A stretch of DNA of 64,000 nucleotides from JBBPZA01 sp963728925 (lineage in GTDB: Bacteria > Actinomycetota > Thermoleophilia > Solirubrobacterales > Solirubrobacteraceae). Shown here piece after piece: positions 1-7,829 of this stretch; the stretch's first letter is position 1, and each line of letters begins with the position of its first letter. A model generated the notes under the pieces. The model searched no databases, was not told the origin of the DNA, and saw only the letters and a list, made by a program, of their open reading frames with translations. The stretch covers positions 1-64,000 of the forward strand of contig CAVSMB010000018.1 of assembly GCA_963728925.1 (NCBI GenBank). The letters are read 5' to 3'. Both the position numbers and the translations under genes were made by a program.

Positions 1-32
1 GCCGGTTGTCCGGCGCTTTCGTGGATCCGGGC

Positions 33-488
33 TCAGTATCGCGTGAGCCGTGCGCCGCTGACGCGCATCGCGCGGCCGCGGCGCGGCTCGACGAAGAAGA
101 CGATGTCCGGGCCGACGACCGTGCCTGGTGGGAACGTGGGCTGCACGCACCGGAAGCGCGACCAGGTCGGCGCGCGGCCGGCTCGTCCCGGTCGTCCCAG
201 CCCAACGCAGGTGAGCGTGCCGTGGTCGAGCGCCACGCGGCGGTCGCCCACCGCAACGCGCCGTCCGCGCAGGTGGCGCAGGACCGCCTCGCGGGTTATG
301 CCGGGAGGATGGGAGGCTTGTGGACGCGTCGGCGCAGCGGGCGCGCGGCTGGTCGGCCGGCCGCCGTCGCGGGCCGTGGGGCGGGCGTCGTTGCCGCTGT
401 TGCCGCAGCCCAGCAGCGCGGCAACCGAGATGAGGGCCCCGATGAGCTCAGCGCGCAGCGCGCCCGAACCGTGCAGGCGGGCGGACAT
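33..488 (-). CDS. Small putative lipoprotein of unknown function
   Basis: A 151-residue protein starting at the ATG whose complement is 486-488. The N-terminus has a charged n-region, a hydrophobic stretch (LIGALISVAALL) and a lipobox ending in Cys28 (L-L-G-C), followed by a Gly/Asn/Ser-rich linker. This fits export and lipid anchoring on the outer face of the membrane. The mature part is Arg-rich with two further cysteines (in T-C-V and R-C-V contexts) that could form a disulfide. I recognise no domain. It is divergent from the ferritin-like gene at 555, with only 66 bp between the starts, so the two may share a regulatory region. An upstream in-frame extension exists but would be antisense to that gene and is unlikely. 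Confidence 0.6.
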   Translation of the reverse strand: MSARLHGSGALRAELIGALISVAALLGCGNSGNDARPTARDGGRPTSRAPAAPTRPQASHPPGITREAVLRHLRGRRVAVGDRRVALDHGTLTCVGLGRPGRAGRAPTWSRFRCVQPTFPPGTVVGPDIVFFVEPRRGRAMRVSGARLTRY

Positions 489-554
489 GCCGCAAGGACT
501 ACCATACGCGGGGGCCGATTCGGGTAGACGGAATGGGCTCGTGAGGGGGACGCC

Positions 555-1142
555 ATGCGAAGCTGGACAAGGGCGGGATTGCTCCGTGGCGCAGCCGGGG
601 CCGGCGCCGCGGTGGCGGGCGCCGCGGCGCTCGGCGCGCGGCGCACGGACGGGGCGTCGCAGGCGGCGTCCGCCGACCAGGATGCTGAGATCCTCAACGC
701 CTTCCTGCTCCTCGAGCGGGTGCAGGAGGCGTTTTACCGCGATGCGCTGGCCACGGGCCGGCTGCGCGGCGAGCTGCGCACGTACGCGACGACGGTCAGC
801 GCCCAAGAGCGCCGGCATGTCGCCAGCCTGACCAAGCGCCTCGGCGGACGCGCGGACCGACCGCGTCGGACGGGCTTCGACCGAGCGCTCGCAGCGCCGG
901 AGCGGTTCCCCGAGGCGGCAATCGAACTCGAGGAGGCGACGATCGCCATGTACATCGGCCAGGCGCCCAACCTGACACGCGACGCGATGACGTTCGCGGG
1001 GACGCTGGTGTCGGTCGAGGCCCGCCAAGCGGCCTGGATCCGCGACCTCGCGGACGTTTCGCCCGCCCCGCGCGCGGCCGACCCCGCCCGGACGAGTGAC
1101 GACGTCGTCGCGGAGCTCCGCCGCCGGGGGTTCCTGCGATGA
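555..1142 (+). CDS. Exported ferritin-like domain protein (first of tandem pair)
   Basis: A 195-residue protein with an exported N-terminus: basic n-region and Ala/Gly-rich hydrophobic segment to about residue 27. The rest reads as a four-helix ferritin-like bundle. Candidate metal ligands are E54 (L-L-E-R-V-Q-E-A), E85/H88 (Q-E-R-R-H), E124/E127 and E155. The last helix has E-A-R-Q (155-158) where the paralogue just downstream has E-A-R-H, so one expected metal-binding His is replaced by Gln. The ATG at 555 follows a GAGGGGG ribosome site at 543-549. Its stop overlaps the start of the next gene (ATGA at 1139-1142), so translation is probably coupled. Function (iron or oxidant handling outside the membrane) is inferred. 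Confidence 0.8.
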   Translation: MRSWTRAGLLRGAAGAGAAVAGAAALGARRTDGASQAASADQDAEILNAFLLLERVQEAFYRDALATGRLRGELRTYATTVSAQERRHVASLTKRLGGRADRPRRTGFDRALAAPERFPEAAIELEEATIAMYIGQAPNLTRDAMTFAGTLVSVEARQAAWIRDLADVSPAPRAADPARTSDDVVAELRRRGFLR

Positions 1143-1825
1143 GCGACCTCACGCTGGCGACCGTCGACCGCGACGAGGCACTCACCGAAGCCATGGGCGA
1201 GCTCTGCGGAACCACTCGGGCCGAGCTCCTGCGCGGCGCCGTGCTTGGGGGCGCCGCGATGCTCGCCGCCCTCGCCGCGCCGGCCGTGGCTGAAGCGAAG
1301 GTCTCCGACGTCCTGATCCTGAACTTCGGGCTGCGCTTCGAGCGGCTGCAGGCGACGTTCTACACCGAGGCGGACGAGCTCGGGACGATCGGCCGCATGT
1401 CGAATGTCAAGCGGGTGTGGGGCGAGACGCTCGGCGCGCACGAGCGCGCGCACGTGCGCATCTTCAAGCAGGCGCTGGGGCGCAGGGCGGGCGCGCGGCC
1501 GACCTTCGACTTCGGCGATGCCACCGAGACGGACGCCGCCTTCACCCGGACCGCGGTGGCCATGGAGGATCTCACCGTCGCGCTGCTGACCGGCGTCGCG
1601 CCGCTCGTGCGCGATCGTGACCTCACCGCGGCGCTGTTTGGGCTGCTGACCGTGGAGGCACGTCACGCGGCCTGGGCGCGCCACATCATCAAGGCCACGC
1701 CCGCGCCCTCCGCGTTCGACGAGCCCCGGAGCCTCGCGTCGGTGAGCGGCGCGGTCCGCCGAACGGGATTCATCGTGCGCCGCCCGCAGATGAGCTCGCG
1801 CGGCAGGCCGAAGTTCACCGGGTGA
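1139..1825 (+). CDS. Exported ferritin-like domain protein (second of tandem pair)
   Basis: A 228-residue ferritin-like protein. A 32-residue N-terminal region precedes a hydrophobic Ala-rich segment (about 33-53) that looks like a late signal sequence ending A-E-A. The full set of diiron ligands is visible: E68, E102/H105 (H-E-R-A-H), E143 and E173/H176 (V-E-A-R-H). It is therefore the better candidate for the catalytic member of the pair, since the upstream paralogue lacks the last His. It overlaps the upstream gene by 4 nt (ATGA) and the L,D-transpeptidase gene downstream by 4 nt (GTGA), so all three look like one translationally coupled operon. The C-terminus is basic (RRPQ...RGRPK), which may contact the wall or membrane. 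Substrate unknown. Confidence 0.8.
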   Translation: MSDLTLATVDRDEALTEAMGELCGTTRAELLRGAVLGGAAMLAALAAPAVAEAKVSDVLILNFGLRFERLQATFYTEADELGTIGRMSNVKRVWGETLGAHERAHVRIFKQALGRRAGARPTFDFGDATETDAAFTRTAVAMEDLTVALLTGVAPLVRDRDLTAALFGLLTVEARHAAWARHIIKATPAPSAFDEPRSLASVSGAVRRTGFIVRRPQMSSRGRPKFTG

Positions 1826-2646
1826 AGCGCGCCCAGGGCACGGCATCGCCTCGGCTGCGGTGGCCGGCCGCCGCGATCGTGCTCGTGGCGGCGGTCCTGG
1901 CGGTCCTGGGCGCCGGACTCGCCGCGCGGTCGCCGTCACGGGCTCCTGGCGTGGGCGCCAGCGCCGAGCAGCACTTGCCCGCGCTCCGCGTCCCGGCATT
2001 CCGCCCCGGACGGCCGACTCCGCTCGGGTCGACGCGGTATCTCTCCCACTGGGCTCCCGTCCGTCGTCCGGTGATGGCGCGCGTCGCTCCGGACGCGGCG
2101 GCGCCGACGGTCGCCGAGCTCTCCACGCGGACGCCCGAGGGAACCGACAACCCGGTCGCCGTCCTCGACCACCGGCAGGACACCAGCGGGCGGCCGTGGG
2201 TCCGGGTTGCGCTCGCCGTGCTGCCGAACGGGACCAGCGGCTGGGTCCCGCGCCGCGCCCTCGGGGGCTACGACACCGTCGACACGCGGCTCGACGTCGA
2301 CCTCCACGCCTTGCGCTTGACGCTGATGCGCCGCGGACGCGTGGTCCTGCGCGCGCCTATCGGCGTCGGCGTGTCGGGGTGGCCGACGCCGCGCGGCAGG
2401 TTTCTCCTCCGTAACCGGCTGACCCGGTACCGCAGCCCCGCGTACGGCCCGATCGCGTTCGGCACCAGCGCGCGCTCGCCCCGGGCGACGGACTGGCCGG
2501 CCGGCGGCTTCGTCGGCATTCACGGCACCGACCGGCCGGACCTCGTGCCCGGCCGGATCTCGCACGGCTGCATCCGACTGCGCAACGCCGACATCCTCGC
2601 CCTGGAGCGCCGGATGCCGGTCGGTACGCCCGTCGTCATCCGCTGA
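1822..2646 (+). CDS. L,D-transpeptidase (YkuD family) with SH3-like domain
   Basis: A 274-residue protein using the GTG at 1822, which overlaps the previous stop as GTGA. Residues about 13-32 form a signal anchor. An SH3-like region (about 70-150, with W-V-R-V and G-W-V-P-R) precedes the YkuD catalytic domain. The domain carries the family signature H-G-T-D...I-S-H-G-C-I-R-L, with the nucleophilic Cys in S-H-G-C. Family members form 3-3 peptidoglycan cross-links or attach proteins to peptidoglycan. Here it acts outside the membrane, and its coupling to two exported ferritin-like proteins suggests a joint envelope role, which is inference. Length and motif order are normal for the family. Confidence 0.88.
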   Translation: MKRAQGTASPRLRWPAAAIVLVAAVLAVLGAGLAARSPSRAPGVGASAEQHLPALRVPAFRPGRPTPLGSTRYLSHWAPVRRPVMARVAPDAAAPTVAELSTRTPEGTDNPVAVLDHRQDTSGRPWVRVALAVLPNGTSGWVPRRALGGYDTVDTRLDVDLHALRLTLMRRGRVVLRAPIGVGVSGWPTPRGRFLLRNRLTRYRSPAYGPIAFGTSARSPRATDWPAGGFVGIHGTDRPDLVPGRISHGCIRLRNADILALERRMPVGTPVVIR

Positions 2647-2835
2647 GCGGTGGGGACAGCCCTCGCTGGTCGCGCATCGCCAGCTGCGCCGGGGCGTCGC
2701 GCGCGCCGGCCGACGCACAGAGAAAGAACCGCGAGCGCGTCGCGGCGGCGACGATGCGGGCCGTCATAAGCCCGTCTCATGACTCCCTTGCGGTAGTGAG
2801 CAAACGAGCACCGTGAGATGTGTCTGCCGCACACA

Positions 2836-3279
2836 TCATTTCCCGTCCTCGTCCCGGAGACCCGCTTCGAGCCTGTCGAGCAGCTCCGCGAGCAGGGCGG
2901 TCTGGTCATCCGTGAGCTGCGAGCGCAGGCGCTCGTCGTAACGCGCGGCGACCTGCCGTAGCCGCCCGAACAGCTCTTCGCCGGCGGGCGTGAGCGCCGT
3001 GCGCTGGACCCGCCGGTTGCCGGCCTCGCGCCAGCGGCGGACGAGTCCGCGGACTTCCAGCGCGTTGAGGTGATGGGTCAAGGTGGCGCCGCTGATGCCC
3101 ATCGCCTCGGCGATCCGCGTCTGGGTGCCCCACTGCTCGGAGCGCACGAGCAACAGCACCTGCCAGGTCGAGGCCGAACCGCCCGCCTCCGCCATCGCCC
3201 GCTCGAACGCTTGCGTGACCACACGCGCCGTGCGGGCGAGGCGCAGGCCGATCGGCGGCACCACGGGAGGCCCGGTCAT
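2836..3279 (-). CDS. MarR-family transcriptional regulator
   Basis: A 147-residue winged-helix protein. The dimerisation helix is at the N-terminus. The DNA-binding core contains T-W-Q-V-L-L-L-V-R, then R-I-A-E-A-M-G-I-S-G-A-T-L-T-H-H-L-N-A-L-E, then the wing R-R-W-R-E-A-G-N-R-R-V. Length and layout are normal for MarR. It is divergent from the decayed LLM oxidoreductase at 3374, and the 94-bp gap holds two TTGATATCTA repeats that are good operator candidates. It probably represses itself and the rightward genes in response to a small ligand. No ligand can be named. Confidence 0.88.
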   Translation of the reverse strand: MTGPPVVPPIGLRLARTARVVTQAFERAMAEAGGSASTWQVLLLVRSEQWGTQTRIAEAMGISGATLTHHLNALEVRGLVRRWREAGNRRVQRTALTPAGEELFGRLRQVAARYDERLRSQLTDDQTALLAELLDRLEAGLRDEDGK

Positions 3280-3301
3280 GGACGGATGCTACCAGCACAT
3301 A

Positions 3302-3326
3302 TTGATATCTAAGTGTTTGATATCTA
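3302..3326. promoter_or_regulatory. Candidate MarR operator: two TTGATATCTA repeats
   Basis: TTGATATCTA occurs at 3302-3311 and again at 3317-3326, a 15-bp period, in an otherwise GC-rich background. Each copy contains the palindrome GATATC and resembles a TTGATATCAA inverted repeat of the type bound by MarR dimers. The site lies between the divergent MarR gene and the LLM relic. Assignment is from position and pattern only. Confidence 0.5.
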
Positions 3327-3373
3327 CTGTTCTCGGGGACAAGGTTGTCGACCGCCCACTAAGGAGCGTGAGG

Positions 3374-3911
3374 ATGCGGTTCAGCATCAGCATCACCAGC
3401 TACTCGTGGCCGAGCCCGCCATCGGCCCTGGGCGCCGAGCTCGCACGGGTCGTCAGGGCCGCAGATGACGCCGGTCTGGACACGGTCGACAGCTGGCCGT
3501 TCGAGGGGCGCTACCTCCACCTCGAACGGCCGCTGAGCAACCCGCCCGTGCTGCACAAGCCGCATCCGCCGATCCTGATCGGCGGGATGGGCGAGCGCAA
3601 GACACTGCGCCTGGTGGCCAAGTACGCCGACGCCTGCAACCTCTTCGACATCCCCGACGAGGGCAAGACGATCAAGCACAAGCTGGAGATCCTGGCCCGG
3701 CATTGCGACGCAGTCGGCCGTCCCTATGAGCAGATCGAGAAGACGGTCAGCACGCGACTGAACCCCGGACGAGTCGCCGGAGGTGTTCGCCAAGCGTTGC
3801 GCCGCGCTCGCCGCGCTCGGCATCGAGCACGCCGTCGTCATCACCACCGGGCAGTGGACCGAGGACGCCATCGCGCGCCTGGCGGCCGCGCAGGCGCAGG
3901 AGTGGCCATGA
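3374..3911 (+). pseudogene. Decayed F420-type LLM-class oxidoreductase
   Basis: Reading from the ATG at 3374, the N-terminal strand of an LLM flavin/F420-dependent oxidoreductase is clear (R-F-S-I-S-I-T and A-D-D-A-G-L-D-T-V). It jumps straight to the late part of the domain (F-E-G-R-Y, H-P-P-I-L-I-G-G-M-G-E-R, L-R-L-V-A-K-Y-A-D-A-C-N). Roughly 110 residues of the TIM barrel are missing compared with the usual length of about 280-300. Near 3765 the frame shifts. The normal C-terminus (E-V-F-A-K-R-C-A-A-L-A-A-L-G-I-E-H, then W-T-E-D-A) continues in another frame to the TGA at 3909-3911. With an internal deletion and a frameshift, it is almost certainly non-functional. The TGA overlaps the next start (ATGA). 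Confidence 0.85.
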
Positions 3912-4324
3912 GCGCGGGCCCCACCCCTCGCTCGCCCGAGCTCTTGCGTGTCGGCGATCGGGAGCGTGCTGAGGCCGCCGATCGCCTGTCCGCGCATGCC
4001 GCTGCCGGCCGTCTGAGCATCGACGAGCTCGAGCAGCGTCTCGAGACCGTGCACTCAGCGGTGCACGCCCGCGACCTGCACGCGGTCGAAGCCGACCTGC
4101 CGAGCACGGTCCGACGCCCCGAGCCATATCGGCCGGCGCCGCTCGTGCCGATCGCGATCGCCGCGCTCCTGGCCGCCGTGCTCGCGACCATCGCCGCGGG
4201 GCATCCGATCCCACCGTTGTTCATCGCCGCCGTCCTGCTGTGGCGTGCCGGCGCCCGCAGGGGCGGCCGGACCGCCGACCTTCTTCGCCCTCTGGGCGAA
4301 CCGCGACCACGAAACGGAGCGTAG
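3908..4324 (+). CDS. DUF1707 domain membrane protein
   Basis: A 138-residue protein. Residues about 14-55 match the DUF1707 (SHOCT-like) module: L-R-V-G-D-R-E-R-A-E-A-A-D-R-L-S at the start, then G-R-L-S-I-D-E-L-E-Q-R-L. Two hydrophobic segments follow (about 78-97 and 103-115), then a basic tail, so it is probably anchored in the membrane with the DUF1707 module in the cytoplasm. The function of DUF1707 is not established. The ATG at 3908 overlaps the stop of the decayed LLM gene, showing that the two were once coupled. The SnoaL gene starts 2 nt after its stop. Confidence 0.75.
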   Translation: MSAGPTPRSPELLRVGDRERAEAADRLSAHAAAGRLSIDELEQRLETVHSAVHARDLHAVEADLPSTVRRPEPYRPAPLVPIAIAALLAAVLATIAAGHPIPPLFIAAVLLWRAGARRGGRTADLLRPLGEPRPRNGA

Positions 4325-4326
4325 AA

Positions 4327-4740
4327 ATGTCTGAGCAGAACAAGCGCGTCACCCGCGCCGTGCTCACCGACCTGTTCGCCGAGGGCAATCTCGACGCCGC
4401 CGATGAGCTGATCCACCCCGATTTCATCAACCACGAACTCCCGTCCGGCAACCCGCAAGGTGCGGAGGGCCTGAAGCAGACAGTCAACTGGCTGCGCGGG
4501 CTCTGGGGCGACATGCGCGCTGAGATCAAGGACGAGATCTGCGAAGGCGACAAGGTCGTCGCGCGCGTGATCATGCACGGTCACCACGTGGGCGAATTCC
4601 TCGGCAAGCCGCCGACCGGCAAGGAGTTCGCCGCCCAGCAGATCCATATCTGGCGACTGCGGGACGGCAAGGTGATCGAGCACTGGTCCTGCCGCGATGA
4701 CCTCGCCCAGGCGTTGCAGCTCGGCTTGATCGGCGAATAG
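4327..4740 (+). CDS. SnoaL-like/NTF2-fold protein (ester cyclase type)
   Basis: A 137-residue single-domain protein of the SnoaL-like polyketide cyclase group. Visible features are the N-terminal helix (R-A-V-L-T-D-L-F-A-E-G-N-L-D), the H-P-D-F-I-N-H-E segment, V-V-A-R-V-I-M-H-G-H-H in the sheet and I-H-I-W-R-L-R-D-G-K-V-I-E-H-W near the end. Such proteins are small cytoplasmic enzymes or ligand-binding proteins, and no substrate can be given. The start at 4327 lies 2 nt past the DUF1707 stop. It probably belongs to the same MarR-controlled transcript. Confidence 0.8.
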   Translation: MSEQNKRVTRAVLTDLFAEGNLDAADELIHPDFINHELPSGNPQGAEGLKQTVNWLRGLWGDMRAEIKDEICEGDKVVARVIMHGHHVGEFLGKPPTGKEFAAQQIHIWRLRDGKVIEHWSCRDDLAQALQLGLIGE

Positions 4741-4788
4741 CGGCGACCGCTGCACCCTCCCGCACACGATCCAACAGGAAGGCTCGTC

Positions 4789-5460
4789 ATGATCAGATCC
4801 ACCCTCCTCAAGCGCTCCAAGCGCGACCCCGGGGCACTCAGCGGACCTCTGGCCGGTGTGACCTTCGCCGCGAGCCTGGTGGCGTTGAACGCCCTATCCG
4901 ACGCCCCGTACCCGATGCCCGGCGCCGAGCCGGCCGCCATCCGGCGCTACTTCTCCCAGGAGCACCGCGCGGCACGGCTCGGAGCCGTCGCGCAGCTCGC
5001 GTGCGCCGCGTCGCTCGGCCGGTTCACCGCCTCCGTCGCAGCCCTCGCGGCGCGCTCGGGACGCGGCTCGCGCGGCCTGCGCGCGGCGTCGGTCGCCGGC
5101 GGCGGGCTCGCGACCGCCTCGCTTGCGACCTCGGCGCTCACCACGGTCACGCTGACGACCAAGAGGGCCGACCAGGACTCGGCCGCGGATGCGCTCTACC
5201 GGCTGATGTTCGTGACCGGCGGGCCGGTGCACGGGATCGGACTCGGACTGCTGACCGGCTCGCTCGGCCTTGCCGGGCTCCGTACCAGCGAGCTGCCCGG
5301 CCGGCTCTCGAAAGCCGCGCTGGCGTCCTCGGTCGCGGGCGCGCTCTCCCCGCTCGCACTCGTCGGAAAGCCCGGGCTACTGTTCATTCCGCTCGGCCGA
5401 CTCTCCGCGCTCGCGGTCAGCGCGGTCGCCGGCGTCCGGCTCGCACGGGTCAACGGCTGA
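4789..5460 (+). CDS. Integral membrane protein, unknown
   Basis: A 223-residue protein with about five hydrophobic segments rich in Ala, Leu, Ser and Thr (around 19-35, 65-80, 95-118, 140-162 and 180-215). I recognise no family. The start at 4789 is preceded by an AGGAAGG ribosome site at 4778-4784. It follows the SnoaL gene by 48 bp and could be the last gene of that transcript. Its 3' end overlaps the 3' end of the convergent surface-protein relic by 11 nt. Confidence 0.65.
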   Translation: MIRSTLLKRSKRDPGALSGPLAGVTFAASLVALNALSDAPYPMPGAEPAAIRRYFSQEHRAARLGAVAQLACAASLGRFTASVAALAARSGRGSRGLRAASVAGGGLATASLATSALTTVTLTTKRADQDSAADALYRLMFVTGGPVHGIGLGLLTGSLGLAGLRTSELPGRLSKAALASSVAGALSPLALVGKPGLLFIPLGRLSALAVSAVAGVRLARVNG

Positions 5461-6746
5461 CCTCAGGCTCGCAGCCACACACGTATGGGGGATCGCGCGG
5501 AGCCGGGCGTTTTGAACACGTTTTCGGAGTAGGGTGTGGAGTGAGGCCGGCGCCGGCCGAGCTGAGCGTGTACTTCAGGCGCAGCGTGGAGCGTCCGGGG
5601 CGGACGGCGATGGTGATCCGGCGCGGGTCGCGAGTGATTCCGTGGCGCTTCCCGGCGATCTTCAGTACGGCCGGGACCGTCGAGGCGACGGTTATCCGCA
5701 CGTTGCGGGCCGTGGCCTTCACCTGCGTCGGGGCGCGGGCGATCAGGAACGTGAGCCGGACGGCGCGCACCCTGATATTCAGCAGCGCCTGCGACGAGCG
5801 GCCGTGGGCGTCGGTGGCCACGAGCCGGATGCGCTTCACGCGCGCTGGGAGCCTCCGCACGGTCAGCAGCTCCCCTCGCCCGATGAGCCGCCCGCCGGCG
5901 TACCACCGCAGATGCGGGCCGGTGAGCGGTCGGCCGACGTCGTCGAAGGCCGCGCGTTGGATGAGCAGGGTCGCGTCGGCGCGCACCCGGCCGCCGCGAC
6001 CGGGGCCGAGGATCCGCACCTGCGGCGGCGCCCCTGTGGCGCGCAGGCGTCCCGAGACCGCGGTCGCGACGTCGAAGCCGTCAGTGACCCGGACGCGGAG
6101 CCTCGCGTTGCGCGATCCGCTGAGGAACCGGCTCGGGATGCGCGCGGCGGTGCCGCAGACGTCGTCGGCGACCACCTTCCAGTCGCGCCCTCCGTCGGCT
6201 GAGTAGGCCACCGTGGCCGTCAGGCGATCACCGTCCGCGTCGTGCGCGCTCCAGCGCGCGAGCGTCGTCCTCGCACGGCCCACGCGCCAAGCGGGCCGCT
6301 GCGCGGCGATCCGGGCGACCGGAGCGTGCGCGCTGCGGTCGCGTCGGGCGAGCTCCCTGCCGCCGGCGCTGATGACGACGGCGGTAGCACGCTCCGGTGT
6401 CGACGGCACCGTAGCCTCAAGCAGCGTGCTGGGCGGTTCGCCCTCGGCGACCACGGGGGTCGTCGCCGGAACGGCGCTCTCGAGCATCTTGCCGGCGGCG
6501 TCGCGCAGTTCCACGCGGTACGGGCTCGCGGCGCTCGGCCCGGCGACCGACCGCTGCCCCGTCGCGACGTCGAAGATCGACGCCTTCCCCGGGGAATCGA
6601 CCGTCGCGATCACACGCAGCGGCGTATCACTCGCCGCGGCCGTACGCGCATCCAGAGCCGCTGGAAGCGCCTGACGCGGCCGGCGGAAGTCGAGCAGCCG
6701 GTCCCAGTTACGCACGGAGATCCACGCGTCTGGCCGTTTTCCGGCC
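5450..6746 (-). pseudogene. 5'-truncated large secreted protein with Ig-like repeats
   Basis: The reading frame ends at 5450 and runs to about 6746, where homology-like sequence stops at the junction with the resolvase relic. About 425 residues of a beta-rich surface protein remain. They include Ig/PKD-like blocks (S-A-H-D-A-D-G-D-R-L-T-A, then Y-S-A-D-G-G-R-D-W-K-V-V-A) and L-R-V-R-V-T-D-G-F. The C-terminus has a pair of Cys in C-G-C. There is no signal peptide, so the N-terminal part and any catalytic domain are gone. An ATG-initiated extension to 6814 would cross into the resolvase fragment and is not meaningful. Probably a dead gene. Confidence 0.65.
6732..6746. repeat. Short inverted repeat at the double-truncation junction
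   Basis: GGCCG-TTTTC-CGGCC forms a 5-bp stem with a 5-nt loop. It sits exactly where the leftward surface-protein relic and the rightward resolvase relic meet, so it may mark the rearrangement point. A 5-bp stem can occur by chance in this GC-rich DNA. Confidence 0.4.
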
Positions 6747-7199
6747 GTCGTCGATTCGTTGGTGTTGGCGCAGCGCGAGGCACTCGCTGCGCTTGGCGTC
6801 AGCGCCGAGCGCATCTACGTCGACCACGGGCTGACTGGCACCAACCGCGATCGGCCGGGCCTGCGCGAGGCGCTGGCCGCCTGCCGGGAGGGCGACACGC
6901 TGGTGGTCACCAAGCTCGACCGGCTTGCACGCTCGTTACCCGACGCCCGGGAGATCCTTGACGATCTGACCAGCCGTGCGGTCAAGCTCAGGCTCGGCGG
7001 ATCCGTACACGACCCCACCGACCCGGTCGGGCGGCTGTTGTTCAACGTGCTCGCGATGGTCGCCGACAGCATCGGCGAACTCGGCGACCTCTTCGGCGTC
7101 GCACGATCGACGGTCTACAGGGCCATTCAGCGTGACCGGCGGGCCCATGTGACGGGGACCCTTGGGACTCTTCCGGCAGGTCCCCACGCGGATCCTTGA
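6747..7199 (+). pseudogene. Remnant serine resolvase/invertase
   Basis: The frame carries clear serine-recombinase sequence: A-Q-R-E-A-L-A-A-L-G-V, Y-V-D-H-G-L-T-G-T-N-R-D-R-P-G-L and V-V-T-K-L-D-R-L-A-R-S. The C-terminal helix-turn-helix (L-F-G-V-A-R-S-T-V-Y-R-A-I) is also present. The N-terminal Y-x-R-V-S block with the catalytic Ser is absent. The usual stretch between F-N-V-L-A-M-V-A and the helix-turn-helix (E-F-E-A-D-L-I-R-x-R-T and beyond) is also deleted, so it cannot be active. A TTG at 6759 opens the longest in-frame ORF but is not a credible start. It is a trace of a past mobile element or invertase. Confidence 0.85.
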
Positions 7200-7217
7200 C
7201 CGGGGATGGAGAGCAGT

Positions 7218-7733
7218 TCAGCCTCCTCGCCGGGCATCGTCGTGCTGACCGGAGACGGCCGCATAGGCGGCTCGCATTCGTTCCATGACTGGTGGATCGC
7301 GCTTACCGTTGTGGGGCTGGTCTAGGTGCAGCTCTCGTAGCTCGTCCATGAACTCGGCCCAAAGCTCCGGGCCCCCGTCGGCGAGCAGTTCGGCGCGTAC
7401 CCGCAGCCGCGGGGTGGTGGTGCGGTGACGGACGCCCCACGCGCCGAGCTCTGCGATCACCGGCACCAGGTCGATTGCCGCTTCCGTGAGGCTGTACTTT
7501 GCCCGTTGCCCGGGCCGCGCCTCGGCACGTGTCAGCAGTCCGGCGTCCAGGAGCCGCTTTAGCCGGTCAGCGAGGATGTTGGACGCGATGCCCTCTTCGG
7601 AGCCGGCGAGCAGCTGGCGGAAGTAGCGGCGATCTCCGAACATCACATCGCGCATTACGAGCAGGCTCCAGCGGTCGCCGAACGCCTCGACGGCCAGGTT
7701 GATCGGGCATCCGGAACGCGGGTCCTCGCGCAT
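7218..7733 (-). CDS. HxlR-family transcriptional regulator (copy 1)
   Basis: A 171-residue regulator starting at the ATG at 7731-7733. The HxlR core is complete: R-S-G-C-P-I-N-L-A-V-E-A-F-G-D-R-W-S-L-L-V-M-R-D, then S-N-I-L-A-D-R-L-K-R-L. The single redox-type Cys sits in G-C-P-I. A C-terminal extension (about 120-171) is shared with the second HxlR at 8778. It diverges from the flavin-reductase-like gene at 7830. The gap holds a 13-bp inverted repeat and a TTGC-N5-GCAA palindrome that are probable operators. HxlR proteins often respond to electrophiles, but no inducer is evident here. Confidence 0.88.
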   Translation of the reverse strand: MREDPRSGCPINLAVEAFGDRWSLLVMRDVMFGDRRYFRQLLAGSEEGIASNILADRLKRLLDAGLLTRAEARPGQRAKYSLTEAAIDLVPVIAELGAWGVRHRTTTPRLRVRAELLADGGPELWAEFMDELRELHLDQPHNGKRDPPVMERMRAAYAAVSGQHDDARRGG

Positions 7734-7737
7734 GCGT

Positions 7738-7800
7738 ACCGGTTGCAATCTACCACCGGTCTCGGTAAGGTCGGGATGGCGCTTGCAGATCGCAACCGGT
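7738..7800. promoter_or_regulatory. Operator region of HxlR copy 1
   Basis: ACCGGTTGCAATC at 7738-7750 and GATCGCAACCGGT at 7788-7800 are inverted copies with one mismatch, 37 bp apart. Inside the second arm is the palindrome TTGC-AGATC-GCAA at 7783-7795. The same TTGC-N5-GCAA arrangement is found upstream of the second HxlR-linked enzyme at 9384-9396. Placement between divergent starts (7733 and 7830) fits autoregulation plus control of the enzyme gene. Confidence 0.6.
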
Positions 7801-7829
7801 TGTGTCGATCCGGAGAAGGAGGGAATGGG

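Noticed and set aside
5500..6202. Rightward open frames opposite the surface-protein relic
   Set aside because: They are Arg/Ala-rich shadows with no motif, while the leftward frame shows Ig-like patterning.
6747..7199. Active mobile element or invertase locus
   Set aside because: The catalytic N-terminus is missing, and no terminal repeats or invertible segment were seen.
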